DNA of 7,330 nt. It comes from JAKQHY01 sp034429475. Lineage in GTDB: Bacteria > Chloroflexota > Anaerolineae > B4-G1 > SLSP01. Each line of letters opens with the position of its first letter. The stretch's first letter is position 1. Of the stretch, positions 1-5,410 are shown one piece after another. Made by a program: the position numbers and the translations under genes. The notes beneath the pieces were generated by a model. The model was not told the DNA's origin. It did not search any database and saw only the letters and a program-made list of their open reading frames with translations. The stretch lies in NCBI GenBank assembly GCA_034429475.1, contig DAOUGD010000116.1:1-7330 (forward strand), written 5' to 3'.

Positions 1-6
1 AAAAAC

Positions 7-20
7 GCCGCTTTAGCGGC
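7..20 (-). terminator. Small GC-rich hairpin with a T-tract on the minus strand
   Basis: GCCGC and GCGGC arms (7-11 and 16-20) flank a TTTA loop. On the minus strand the stem is followed by G and five T residues (positions 5-1), the form of a short intrinsic terminator. On the + strand the hairpin has no T-tract after it. No minus-strand gene lies immediately to the right, so it may instead be half of a bidirectional terminator serving genes beyond the left edge. A 5-bp stem is short, so confidence is low. Confidence 0.3.
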
Positions 21-95
21 ACAACAGGCAGCGCAGCGGAACAAAGCTCTCCAAATGCGATAGCCCTATGAAGGCTTTTCTCTTGATGGGTGTTA

Positions 96-104
96 TGGTA
101 CAAT
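96..104 (+). promoter_or_regulatory. Probable extended -10 promoter of the R3H ATPase gene
   Basis: TGGTACAAT fits the extended -10 pattern TGnTATAAT with one mismatch. It lies about 40 bases before the ATG at 145, which would leave a leader of roughly 30 bases. No good -35 box is found at 16-18 bases: TTGATG at 83-88 is only 10 bases away, too close. Extended -10 promoters often lack a strong -35. The assignment is by motif only. Confidence 0.45.
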
Positions 105-114
105 CACGACGCAT

Positions 115-142
115 GCAGGGAATAGGAGATAGGAAACAGGAA
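115..142. repeat. Four degenerate 7-bp units (RYAGGRR) in the leader
   Basis: GCAGGGA, ATAGGAG, ATAGGAA and ACAGGAA follow each other without gaps and fit RYAGGRR. The last unit ends two bases before the ATG at 145. The purine-rich core AGGA/AGGAA of the last two units (131-135 and 138-142) is the only Shine-Dalgarno-like sequence in front of the R3H ATPase gene, so the array probably doubles as the ribosome binding region. The units are imperfect, so common origin as a tandem array is likely but not proven. Confidence 0.55.
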
Positions 143-144
143 CT

Positions 145-1701
145 ATGACAGACTCAATGCACTTAATCGTAGACGATTTGGACGCGCTGATGCGGGTGCT
201 GCCGGCGGAAATCCAGATGGCGTTGCACCGGATTCAGCGGTGGGACGATTTTTTGGAGGTGATCCTCGACCTGGGACGCATTCCAACCGCGCGCTACGTG
301 AACGAAGAAGTGGTGCTGTTGGAACGCGAGATCAGCCGCGAGGACATTCAAGCTGTCGTCAACAACATTGGCGAATTTGACGCGGACAATCGCGCCGGCC
401 TCGAGCGCACCCTGCACCGCATTTCGGGCATCCGCAACCGCAAAGGCGACGTGGTGGGCCTGACGTGTCGCGTGGGGCGGGCTGTGTTTGGGACGATAGA
501 CATCCTGGAAGACTTGATCGCGTCCGGCAAAAGCGTGTTGCTGTTAGGCCGCCCGGCGGTGGGGAAGACGACGATGCTGCGTGAAGCGGCGCGCGTGCTG
601 TCCGAGAAGAAGCGCGTCGTCATCGTGGACACGTCCAACGAGATCGCCGGCGATGGCGACATCCCCCATCCGGCCATCGGGCGCGCGCGGCGAATGCAGG
701 TGGCGATGCCGAGCCTGCAACACGAAGTCATGATCGAAGCCGTCGAAAACCACAACCCCGAAGTCATCGTCATTGACGAGATCGGGCGCGAGTTGGAAGC
801 GATGGCCGCGCGCACGATTGCCGAGCGCGGCGTCCAACTGATCGCCACGGCGCACGGCAACTCGCTGGAAAACCTGCTGCTGAATCCGACGTTATCCGAC
901 CTGATCGGCGGCATTGAAAGCGTAACCCTCTCCGACGAAGAAGCGCGCCGCCGGGGGACGCAGAAGACGGTGCTGGAACGCCGCGCGCCGCCCACCTTCG
1001 ACGTGCTGGTGGAGATTCAGGATCGGCAACGGCTGCTTGTTCACAAGGACGTGGCTGAATCGGTGGACGCGCTGGTGCGTGGCCGCCCGATGTTGACCGA
1101 GTTGCGTTTCCGCGACGAAAGTGGGCAGGTCCACGTCCAGCAGGTCAGCGATGCCCCGGTGGAATCTCCGTCGGTTTCCGGCGCAGAGACGCCGGCCTGG
1201 CATTCCGAAGGCCCAACGTTGGAACGACGCAAGCTCAAGGAGAAGCGCGTCTATCCCTTTGGCATTGCGCGGAATCGCCTGGTGCGCGCCGCCGAGAGCC
1301 TGCGGGTGCCGCTGCGCATCGTGGACAATTTGGGCGAGGCGCAGGTCTTCGTCACGTCCAAGCAGCATTACCGCAAGCGGCCCAAGGTGGTCAGCGACGC
1401 GGAGCGCCGGGGCGTGTCTATGTACGTCCTCCGGGCGAACACAGTCGCGCAGATGGAAGGATTTTTGGCCGAGTTGTTTGGCCTTTCTGGGGAACAGAGC
1501 GACGCGCTCACGCGGGCGATGGTGGAGACAGAGGACGCCATTGAGCGGGTGGCGAATGGCTCGCAGTCGTCCGTAGACCTCAACCCGCAGGGCGCTGCGA
1601 TCCGGCGGCAGCAGCACGAGATGGCCCGCGACGCCAACCTGATGTCGCGCTCTTTCGGACAGGAACCGCAGCGCAACGTGCGCATCTACCGAGGGGAATA
1701 G
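145..1701 (+). CDS. R3H-domain AAA-type ATPase (Ycf45/SpoIIIAA-like)
   Basis: A 518-aa cytoplasmic P-loop ATPase with a C-terminal single-stranded nucleic-acid-binding domain. An N-terminal helical region (about 1-100) precedes the ATPase core. Walker A is GRPAVGKT (135-142), Walker B is VIVIDEIG with D211/E212, and the TAHG segment (235-238) fits a sensor region. A low-complexity linker (about 335-360) follows. The C-terminus carries RRQQH, giving the R-x3-H signature at R487 and H491. This architecture matches the family containing plastid-encoded Ycf45 and resembles SpoIIIAA in its ATPase part. The cellular role of the non-sporulation members is not well defined; an RNA- or ssDNA-linked ATPase is the safest description. 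The ATG at 145 is preceded by purine-rich AGGAA repeats; an in-frame ATG at 157 is an alternative. The amidohydrolase gene follows 62 bases later on the same strand, possibly co-transcribed. Confidence 0.9.
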   Translation: MTDSMHLIVDDLDALMRVLPAEIQMALHRIQRWDDFLEVILDLGRIPTARYVNEEVVLLEREISREDIQAVVNNIGEFDADNRAGLERTLHRISGIRNRKGDVVGLTCRVGRAVFGTIDILEDLIASGKSVLLLGRPAVGKTTMLREAARVLSEKKRVVIVDTSNEIAGDGDIPHPAIGRARRMQVAMPSLQHEVMIEAVENHNPEVIVIDEIGRELEAMAARTIAERGVQLIATAHGNSLENLLLNPTLSDLIGGIESVTLSDEEARRRGTQKTVLERRAPPTFDVLVEIQDRQRLLVHKDVAESVDALVRGRPMLTELRFRDESGQVHVQQVSDAPVESPSVSGAETPAWHSEGPTLERRKLKEKRVYPFGIARNRLVRAAESLRVPLRIVDNLGEAQVFVTSKQHYRKRPKVVSDAERRGVSMYVLRANTVAQMEGFLAELFGLSGEQSDALTRAMVETEDAIERVANGSQSSVDLNPQGAAIRRQQHEMARDANLMSRSFGQEPQRNVRIYRGE

Positions 1702-1714
1702 CAGTTGAATAAAA

Positions 1715-1746
1715 AACGTTCGAACGTTGGAACGTTCCAACGTTTA
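1715..1746. repeat. AACGTTNN x4 palindromic 8-bp tandem array
   Basis: Four contiguous units share AACGTT and vary in the last two bases: AACGTTCG (1715-1722), AACGTTGG, AACGTTCC and AACGTTTA (1739-1746). Each AACGTT core is itself a palindrome. The variable pairs make two larger perfect palindromes: 14 bp at 1715-1728 and 22 bp at 1723-1744. The array fills the junction between the ATPase stop and the Shine-Dalgarno of the next gene. It can fold as a hairpin in RNA from either strand, but no T-tract follows, so a standard terminator is not supported. Confidence 0.85.
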
Positions 1747-1750
1747 TTTA

Positions 1751-1757
1751 GGGGAGG
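1751..1757 (+). promoter_or_regulatory. Strong Shine-Dalgarno for the amidohydrolase gene
   Basis: GGGGAGG sits six bases before the ATG at 1764. It fixes that codon as the start over the earlier overlapping reading frames that run through the palindromic array. Confidence 0.8.
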
Positions 1758-1763
1758 TAGTGG

Positions 1764-2585
1764 ATGATCAAAGTCGCTGTAGCGCAGATGGATCCGCAGT
1801 TGGCGCAGAACGCGCAAAATTTGGCGCGGGCGCTGGCGTTGTTCAAAGAGGCGACGGGGCAGGGGGCCAAGTTGGTGGTCTTCCCGGAGTGCGCCATTTC
1901 GGGCTACGGCTTTGCGGATCTGGCGTCCGGCTGCGCGGCCGCCGAGCCAATTCCCGGCCCGGCGACGTCCGCTTTTGCTGAAGCGTGTGCAGTGGCAAAC
2001 GCTTACGCCGTGGTGGGCCTGTTGGAGCGCGCGGATGAGGGGCGGATTTATAACGTCGCGGCGCTGATCGGGCCGACTGGGGTGGTGGGCGTTTACCGCA
2101 AGGCGCACTTGCCGCTGTTGGGGGTGGATCGCTTCGTCACGCCCGGCGACACCGGCTTCCCGGTCTGGGAGACGGCGCTGGGGCGCGTGGGGATTGGGAT
2201 ATGTTACGACTTGCGCTTCCCGGAGGCGCTGCGGACGCTGGCGTTGCGCGGCGCGGACATTGTCGCCTTGCCGACGAACTGGCCGGACGGCTCGCAGAAT
2301 GCGCCGCAGCTCGTGACGCGCACACGCGCGCTCGAAAATCGCGTTTTCTTGCTGGCGTGCAATCGCTGCGGGGAGGAGAGCGGTTTCTGGTTCTTCGGCC
2401 ACAGCCAGATTACCGACCCACGCGGCGCGGTGTTGGCGGAGGCGGAATCCGGCGAGGAAATCATCTGTGCTGAGATCGAACCGGCCAGGGCGCGCGAGAA
2501 GCGCATCGTGCTGCGTCCCGGCGAGTTCGAGATGGACACGGTAGGCGACCGGCGCCCGGAGTTGTACGGGGAGCTGGTGAAGTAG
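1764..2585 (+). CDS. Carbon-nitrogen hydrolase (nitrilase superfamily amidohydrolase)
   Basis: A 273-aa soluble enzyme, full length for the family (usually 260-290 aa). The Glu-Lys-Cys catalytic triad is visible: E42 in FPECAISGYGF, K113 in YRKAHLPLLG, and C147 in GICYDLRFPEALR. Enzymes of this superfamily cleave non-peptide C-N bonds (omega-amides, carbamoyl groups, nitriles) through a Cys thioester. The LPTNW segment (169-173) and the ENRVFLLACN segment (191-200) also fit the alpha-beta-beta-alpha fold. The sequence is closest in feel to the omega-amidase/Nit2 and aliphatic-amidase-like branches, but the substrate cannot be fixed from sequence alone. The neighbouring ATPase gives no clue to the substrate. 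A GGGGAGG site sets the start. The stop is only three bases from the stop of the convergent hicA gene, leaving no space for a dedicated terminator. Confidence 0.9.
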   Translation: MIKVAVAQMDPQLAQNAQNLARALALFKEATGQGAKLVVFPECAISGYGFADLASGCAAAEPIPGPATSAFAEACAVANAYAVVGLLERADEGRIYNVAALIGPTGVVGVYRKAHLPLLGVDRFVTPGDTGFPVWETALGRVGIGICYDLRFPEALRTLALRGADIVALPTNWPDGSQNAPQLVTRTRALENRVFLLACNRCGEESGFWFFGHSQITDPRGAVLAEAESGEEIICAEIEPARAREKRIVLRPGEFEMDTVGDRRPELYGELVK

Positions 2586-2588
2586 CTT

Positions 2589-2813
2589 TTACAAAAATTC
2601 TGCCAGTTCATCGCGGGTCATTTCACAGTCGCGCAAAATCTGTGACATTAACCCAGGGCCAATAGTTTCCCCGCGATGAACCGGCACGACAGTTCTGTGA
2701 CCGTCCGGGCTTTGCAGGAAGTGATGACTGCCTTTGACACGGATGACTTCAAAGCCTTTCTTGCGCAACGCTGCGATAAGTTGCCTTCCTGTAACCCGTG
2801 GAAGTTTGATCAT
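2589..2813 (-). CDS. hicA: HicA-type mRNA interferase toxin (type II toxin-antitoxin)
   Basis: A 74-aa protein, normal length for HicA. HicA toxins adopt a dsRBD-like fold and inactivate mRNA by cleavage. The hallmark pattern is present: a basic N-terminal helix (GRQLIAALRKKGFEV, 9-23), then KGSHHFLQSPDG (27-38) with the catalytic His in the GSHH stretch (H30/H31), then TVVPVHRGETIGPGLMSQIL (41-60). The ATG at 2813 overlaps the hicB stop as ATGA, so translation is probably coupled. Antitoxin-first order (hicB then hicA) is common among short HicBA pairs, although E. coli K-12 has the opposite order. G+C of the hicBA stretch is about 47%, well below the flanking genes, suggesting recent transfer. 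No damaging change is visible, so the toxin looks intact. Confidence 0.93.
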   Translation of the reverse strand: MIKLPRVTGRQLIAALRKKGFEVIRVKGSHHFLQSPDGHRTVVPVHRGETIGPGLMSQILRDCEMTRDELAEFL

Positions 2814-3025
2814 GCTTCAACCCAAATGCGCTGAACGCCTATGAATCTACGGGATTCTATTTCCTCGGCGGCGACTTCCAAACATAGTTCGATAGCCTCT
2901 TGAACCCGTTTCATCAAGGTGTCCAACGATTTAGCTTGTGTATGACATCCGGGTAATTCGGGGACGCTTGCCACGTAGTAACCCTCAGCATCCTGTTCGA
3001 TAACCACGTTAAATTCTCGCGTCAT
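2810..3025 (-). CDS. hicB: HicB-type antitoxin, short form without DNA-binding domain
   Basis: A 71-aa antitoxin that should bind and neutralise the HicA encoded next to it. The N-terminal partial RNase H-like HicB fold is recognisable: FNVVIEQDAEGYYVASVPEL (5-24) followed by PGCHTQAKSL and an amphipathic helix with LMKRVQEAIELCLE (37-50). The protein ends shortly after this domain, so the ribbon-helix-helix or helix-turn-helix domain found in longer HicB proteins is missing. Autoregulation by DNA binding would then be weak or would need another partner. I chose the ATG at 3025 because the family similarity starts there and GAGG lies 11 bases upstream. A longer frame back to 3118 would overlap the previous gene and begin with non-homologous sequence. 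The previous gene ends 32 bases upstream. Confidence 0.9.
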   Translation of the reverse strand: MTREFNVVIEQDAEGYYVASVPELPGCHTQAKSLDTLMKRVQEAIELCLEVAAEEIESRRFIGVQRIWVEA

Positions 3026-3057
3026 TTTTGCTTTATCCTCGTTTTTCCCCTTTTTAA

Positions 3058-3375
3058 TTACTTCAACAGGTCGCGCTCGCAGTAGCTCGGCCAGCCGTGG
3101 GGAAGGTCCAGCTCGCACACGTCGGTGTCGGCGGGATAGCGGGTGAGTTCCAGCGCCAGTTCAATACCATCGGCGATGTCTTTGAGCGCGGCGGCCACCA
3201 TGGGGCTTGCGCCTTCAATGGCGGCGATTTGCCCGCGCAGCCACTCCGCGACGTGCAGCCGCTGTTCAGCATCCATTTTGATCAAAATCAACTCACCCTG
3301 TCCAATCGCCTCCAGCGTCGCATCTATGCTGGCGTATCCCATCATTTTGGTAAGCTCACGCCCTCGGTTAATCAT
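3058..3375 (-). CDS. Hypothetical protein, 105 aa, first gene of the hicBA block
   Basis: I do not recognise a family. The 105-aa product is soluble, with no membrane segment or signal peptide. It appears mostly helical in its middle (MDAEQRLHVAEWLRGQIAAI and AALKDIADGIELALEL) and ends in a segment with two cysteines, Trp and Pro (VCELDLPHGWPSYCERDLLK). It is probably a real gene: GGAGG lies seven bases before the ATG at 3375, a candidate promoter and operator lie upstream, and the frame is intact. Its G+C (about 65%) is like the chromosome and unlike hicBA. It therefore looks like a resident gene whose 3' side received the toxin-antitoxin pair, rather than a third component. Co-transcription with hicBA is likely, given the 32-base gap. 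Confidence 0.7.
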   Translation of the reverse strand: MINRGRELTKMMGYASIDATLEAIGQGELILIKMDAEQRLHVAEWLRGQIAAIEGASPMVAAALKDIADGIELALELTRYPADTDVCELDLPHGWPSYCERDLLK

Positions 3376-3401
3376 TGTCAGTCCTCCTTCAAAGTCGTCT
3401 C

Positions 3402-3428
3402 AACGGATTTAACGGATTTAACGGAAAA
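3402..3428. repeat. AACGGATTT 9-bp tandem repeat, about three units
   Basis: Two perfect AACGGATTT units (3402-3419) and a partial third (AACGGAAAA, 3420-3428) lie upstream of the 105-aa gene, in what would be its transcript leader. Because the period is a multiple of three, the unit has no stop on the minus strand and would read as a repeated Ser-Val-Lys. This is why a shadow frame runs through it. Confidence 0.75.
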
Positions 3429-3438
3429 AGCAATCGTG

Positions 3439-3452
3439 ATACTTAAAGTATA
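3439..3452 (-). promoter_or_regulatory. Candidate -10 box overlapped by a 13-bp palindrome
   Basis: On the minus strand TATACT (3452-3447) matches the -10 consensus at five of six positions and lies about 70 bases before the ATG at 3375. It overlaps the palindrome ATACTT-T-AAGTAT (3439-3451; perfect 6-bp arms, one central base), which could be an operator. No strong -35 is seen: the right spacing falls in the GCARGAN array. This would drive the 105-aa gene, hicB and hicA. The encoded HicB lacks a DNA-binding domain, so the repressor, if any, is unknown. Confidence 0.35.
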
Positions 3453-3469
3453 CCCCGAAACAGGCTGAT

Positions 3470-3528
3470 GCAAGAGGCAGGAGGCAAGAGGCAAGATTCT
3501 TGCTTCCTGCTTCCTGCGTCTTGCTTCC
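3470..3528. repeat. GCARGAN heptamers as a 27-bp mirror-image inverted repeat
   Basis: Four units run on the + strand (GCAAGAG, GCAGGAG, GCAAGAG, GCAAGA; 3470-3496). Four run in the opposite orientation (3498-3524, read on the minus strand as GCAAGAC, GCAGGAA, GCAGGAA, GCAAGA), with a single base, 3497, at the centre. The 27-base arms agree at 23 positions, and three of the four differences fall on the variable seventh base of a unit. A further partial unit (3526-3528) abuts the thrC stop. Transcripts from either strand could form a long hairpin. It lies between thrC's 3' end and the promoter region of the hicBA block. There is no T-tract, so it is not a typical intrinsic terminator. Confidence 0.85.
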
Positions 3529-3529
3529 T

Positions 3530-4852
3530 TCACAATATCCGATCCAGCGTTCTCTGCACCGCGTCGTAGTCCGCCGGGAGTTCGATGGGTGGGTTGGCGT
3601 GGCGGGCGATTACGTCTTGAAGTTCCTGATCGTGATATTTTACCTTGAATTGGGTGAACTTCAGACCGTGCGCGGTGGAGATGACGACGACACGGTCGGT
3701 GGAACGTACCTCGCCGCGCGCGATGAGCTTGAACAGCACGGCCAGGGCGACGCCGGTGTGCGGACAGCAATACATGCCGGTGCGGTCGGCGCGGGCGGCG
3801 GCGTTGGCGAGTTCGTCCTCGGTGGCCTGCTCCACCACGCCATCGAAGACGCGCAGCACTTTGACGGCCCGCTCGTAGCTGACCGGGTCGCCGATCTGGA
3901 TCGCGCTCGCCAGCGTTTTCTGCGCCTGAACCGGGCGGTACTCCTGGAAGCCGGTCTGGTAACTCAGGTAGAGCGGGTTGGCATGCGCCGCCTGCGCGCA
4001 CGCGATGCGGGGCAGCTTGTTGATCAGCCCTAGTTCTTTCATCAACAGCAGCCCCTTGCCGAGCGCGCTCACGTTGCCCAGGTTGCCCACCGGGATGATG
4101 ATCCAGTCCGGCGCTTCCCAATCGAACTGCTGCGCGATCTCGATGCCGACCGTCTTCTGGCCTTCCATCCGCAGCGAATTCATCGAGTTGGCGAGATAGA
4201 GGGTGTTGTCGGCGGTGACTTGCTGCACGATCTTCATGCAGCCGTCGAAGTCGGTGTCGAGCGCGAGGACGTGCGCGCCGTTGGCGATGGGCTGGACGAG
4301 TTGCGCCGTCGAGACTTTGCCGCGCGGCAGGAAGACGACCGTGGGGATGCCGGCCGCTGCCCCGTAGGCCGCCAGCGCCGCCGAGGTGTCGCCCGTCGAG
4401 GCGCAGGCCACGGCGCGGATCGGCTGGCCGTTGGCCCGCATCTGCTTGACCACCGAGATCAGCACCGTCATCCCCAAATCCTTGAAGGAGCCGGTGTGGC
4501 TGTTGCCGCAGAGCTTGATCCACAGGTCCGGCACGCCGATTTCCTTGCCCAGCCGCTCGGCCCAGAAGCAGTTGGTGTGGCCTTCGTACATCGAGACGAT
4601 GTTGTCGTTATCCAATTGCGGGCAGACCCATTCTTTCTTGCCCCACACGCCGCTGCCGTAGGGCCACTCGGTGGTGCGGGTGCGCTGCTCAAAGAGCCGC
4701 ATCCACCCTGCGCCGCTGCGATGTTTAAGGGCGTCCACGTCGTGGGCCACATCAAGCAACCCACCGCAGTCCTCACAGCGATAGACCACGTCGAAGATCG
4801 AGTAGCGGCGGCCACAGCCGCGAATACATTCGAGCCAACTGTTGTAGTTCAT
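3530..4852 (-). CDS. thrC: Threonine synthase
   Basis: A 440-aa PLP-dependent enzyme that converts O-phospho-L-homoserine to L-threonine and phosphate, the last step of threonine synthesis, in the cytoplasm. The N-terminus has a zinc-ribbon-like cysteine set (C9, C13, C26, C29), as seen in many threonine synthases of this type. The PLP lysine is K124 in GNSHTGSFKDLGM. The substrate/PLP contact segment is ACASTGDTSAALAAYGA (149-165), and the PLP phosphate loop is PVGNLGN (254-260). Length is typical. The ATG at 4852 has GGAGG seven bases upstream, immediately next to the GAATTGC repeats. No convincing promoter is seen in the 89-base gap before it, so it may be the last gene of the carB-side operon. 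The stop is followed within two bases by the GCARGAN hairpin. Confidence 0.96.
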   Translation of the reverse strand: MNYNSWLECIRGCGRRYSIFDVVYRCEDCGGLLDVAHDVDALKHRSGAGWMRLFEQRTRTTEWPYGSGVWGKKEWVCPQLDNDNIVSMYEGHTNCFWAERLGKEIGVPDLWIKLCGNSHTGSFKDLGMTVLISVVKQMRANGQPIRAVACASTGDTSAALAAYGAAAGIPTVVFLPRGKVSTAQLVQPIANGAHVLALDTDFDGCMKIVQQVTADNTLYLANSMNSLRMEGQKTVGIEIAQQFDWEAPDWIIIPVGNLGNVSALGKGLLLMKELGLINKLPRIACAQAAHANPLYLSYQTGFQEYRPVQAQKTLASAIQIGDPVSYERAVKVLRVFDGVVEQATEDELANAAARADRTGMYCCPHTGVALAVLFKLIARGEVRSTDRVVVISTAHGLKFTQFKVKYHDQELQDVIARHANPPIELPADYDAVQRTLDRIL

Positions 4853-4864
4853 TGCGGTTCCTCC

Positions 4865-4952
4865 GAATTGCGAATTGCGAATGAGCGAGAAAGCGGATCA
4901 GCGGATCAGCGAATTAAGAATTGCGAATTGCGAATTGCGAATTACGAATCAC
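4865..4952. repeat. GAATTGC heptamer arrays with a GCGGATCA repeat between
   Basis: Two GAATTGC units plus a degenerate GAATGAG lie at 4865-4885. Two GCGGATCA units and a degenerate GCGAATTA lie at 4893-4916. Three more GAATTGC units plus GAATTAC and GAATCAC lie at 4918-4952. The array fills most of the gap between the hydrolase and thrC. The last two variant units lie inside the hydrolase reading frame, and GAATTAC supplies its stop codon (4942-4944 on the minus strand). The other end of the array abuts the thrC Shine-Dalgarno. Confidence 0.85.
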
Positions 4953-5397
4953 GGTTGGTGAGCTGGGACGAGGGAATGGGGGAGAGGTAGGTGCTCAGGC
5001 CAACGCAGAGACACAGGAAGATTTCGGGTAGCAGTTTCAGGGGCGATGAGAGATAGCGCAACAGGTTTTCCCACAGGCTGGGCGATGGGGGGAACTCGTA
5101 GGCGGCGAAGGGGTAGAGCCAGGGGACGTGAGCGCCGTCGGCGATGAGGTGACTGACGTAGCCGAGCGCCCAACTCCACGCGGCGCGGCGGCCCCACACC
5201 AGGGCGATCAGGCCGGTGCTTAACGCCAGACCGAGCAGGGTGTGTCCGGCCATCCGCCCGTTGGGTGTGAGATGCAAGACCTGGCAGAGCGTCTTGTCCA
5301 GGATGTCCGGCGCCATCCCGGCGATGAGCACCGGCGCCAGATCAGCTTTTAGATAGCGATGTTCCAGCAGGGAGATGGCGATGTGTCCGATGAGCAA
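4942..5397 (-). CDS. Membrane-bound metal-dependent hydrolase-like protein (YdjM/DUF457 type)
   Basis: A 151-aa probable inner-membrane protein. It has the spaced His/Asp pattern of the YdjM/DUF457 'metal-dependent hydrolase' family: H5 (MLIGHIAIS), D31/D34 in GMAPDILD, H52 in MAGHTLLG, and H83/D87 in YVSHLIADG. Hydrophobic stretches at about 54-69 and 123-137 fit membrane segments. The biochemical activity of this family is poorly established. The start is TTG at 5397, supported by GGGAG seven to eight bases upstream and by a 13-base gap after the methyltransferase stop, which implies an operon. The C-terminal tail (about NRDS) and the stop are encoded by degenerate GAATTGC repeat units, so the 3' end may have been altered by the array. 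The family can be longer, and slight truncation is possible. Confidence 0.75.
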   Translation of the reverse strand: MLIGHIAISLLEHRYLKADLAPVLIAGMAPDILDKTLCQVLHLTPNGRMAGHTLLGLALSTGLIALVWGRRAAWSWALGYVSHLIADGAHVPWLYPFAAYEFPPSPSLWENLLRYLSSPLKLLPEIFLCLCVGLSTYLSPIPSSQLTNRDS

Positions 5398-5410
5398 TGG
5401 CTTTCTCCCG

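Noticed and set aside
892..1740. A 282-codon open frame antisense to the R3H ATPase gene
   Set aside because: The opposite strand has a clear full-length ATPase with Walker motifs and an R3H domain. The antisense frame begins inside the AACGTTNN array and has no ribosome site or recognisable domain.
1702..1763. Intrinsic terminator between the ATPase and the amidohydrolase
   Set aside because: The palindromes can form hairpins, but no T-tract follows on either strand in a suitable place (the run of A at 1711-1716 gives only a weak minus-strand tract, with no minus-strand gene ending there).
3026..3118. N-terminal extension of HicB to an ATG-like start at 3118
   Set aside because: The added 31 residues overlap the 105-aa gene, do not resemble HicB, and the ATG at 3025 has its own ribosome site and matches the normal HicB start.
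3378..4523. A 381-codon open frame on the minus strand, overlapping thrC in another frame
   Set aside because: It is a shadow of thrC in high-GC DNA: the product is Arg/Pro/Ala-rich low-complexity sequence with no family features, and it stays open downstream of thrC only because the repeats lack stops.
4865..4952. CRISPR array
   Set aside because: Units are only 7-8 bp, lie directly next to each other without spacers, and no cas genes are present.
4220..4990. A 256-codon open frame on the + strand antisense to thrC
   Set aside because: It is antisense to well-supported threonine synthase sequence, and its end translates the GAATTGC array. No protein family is evident.
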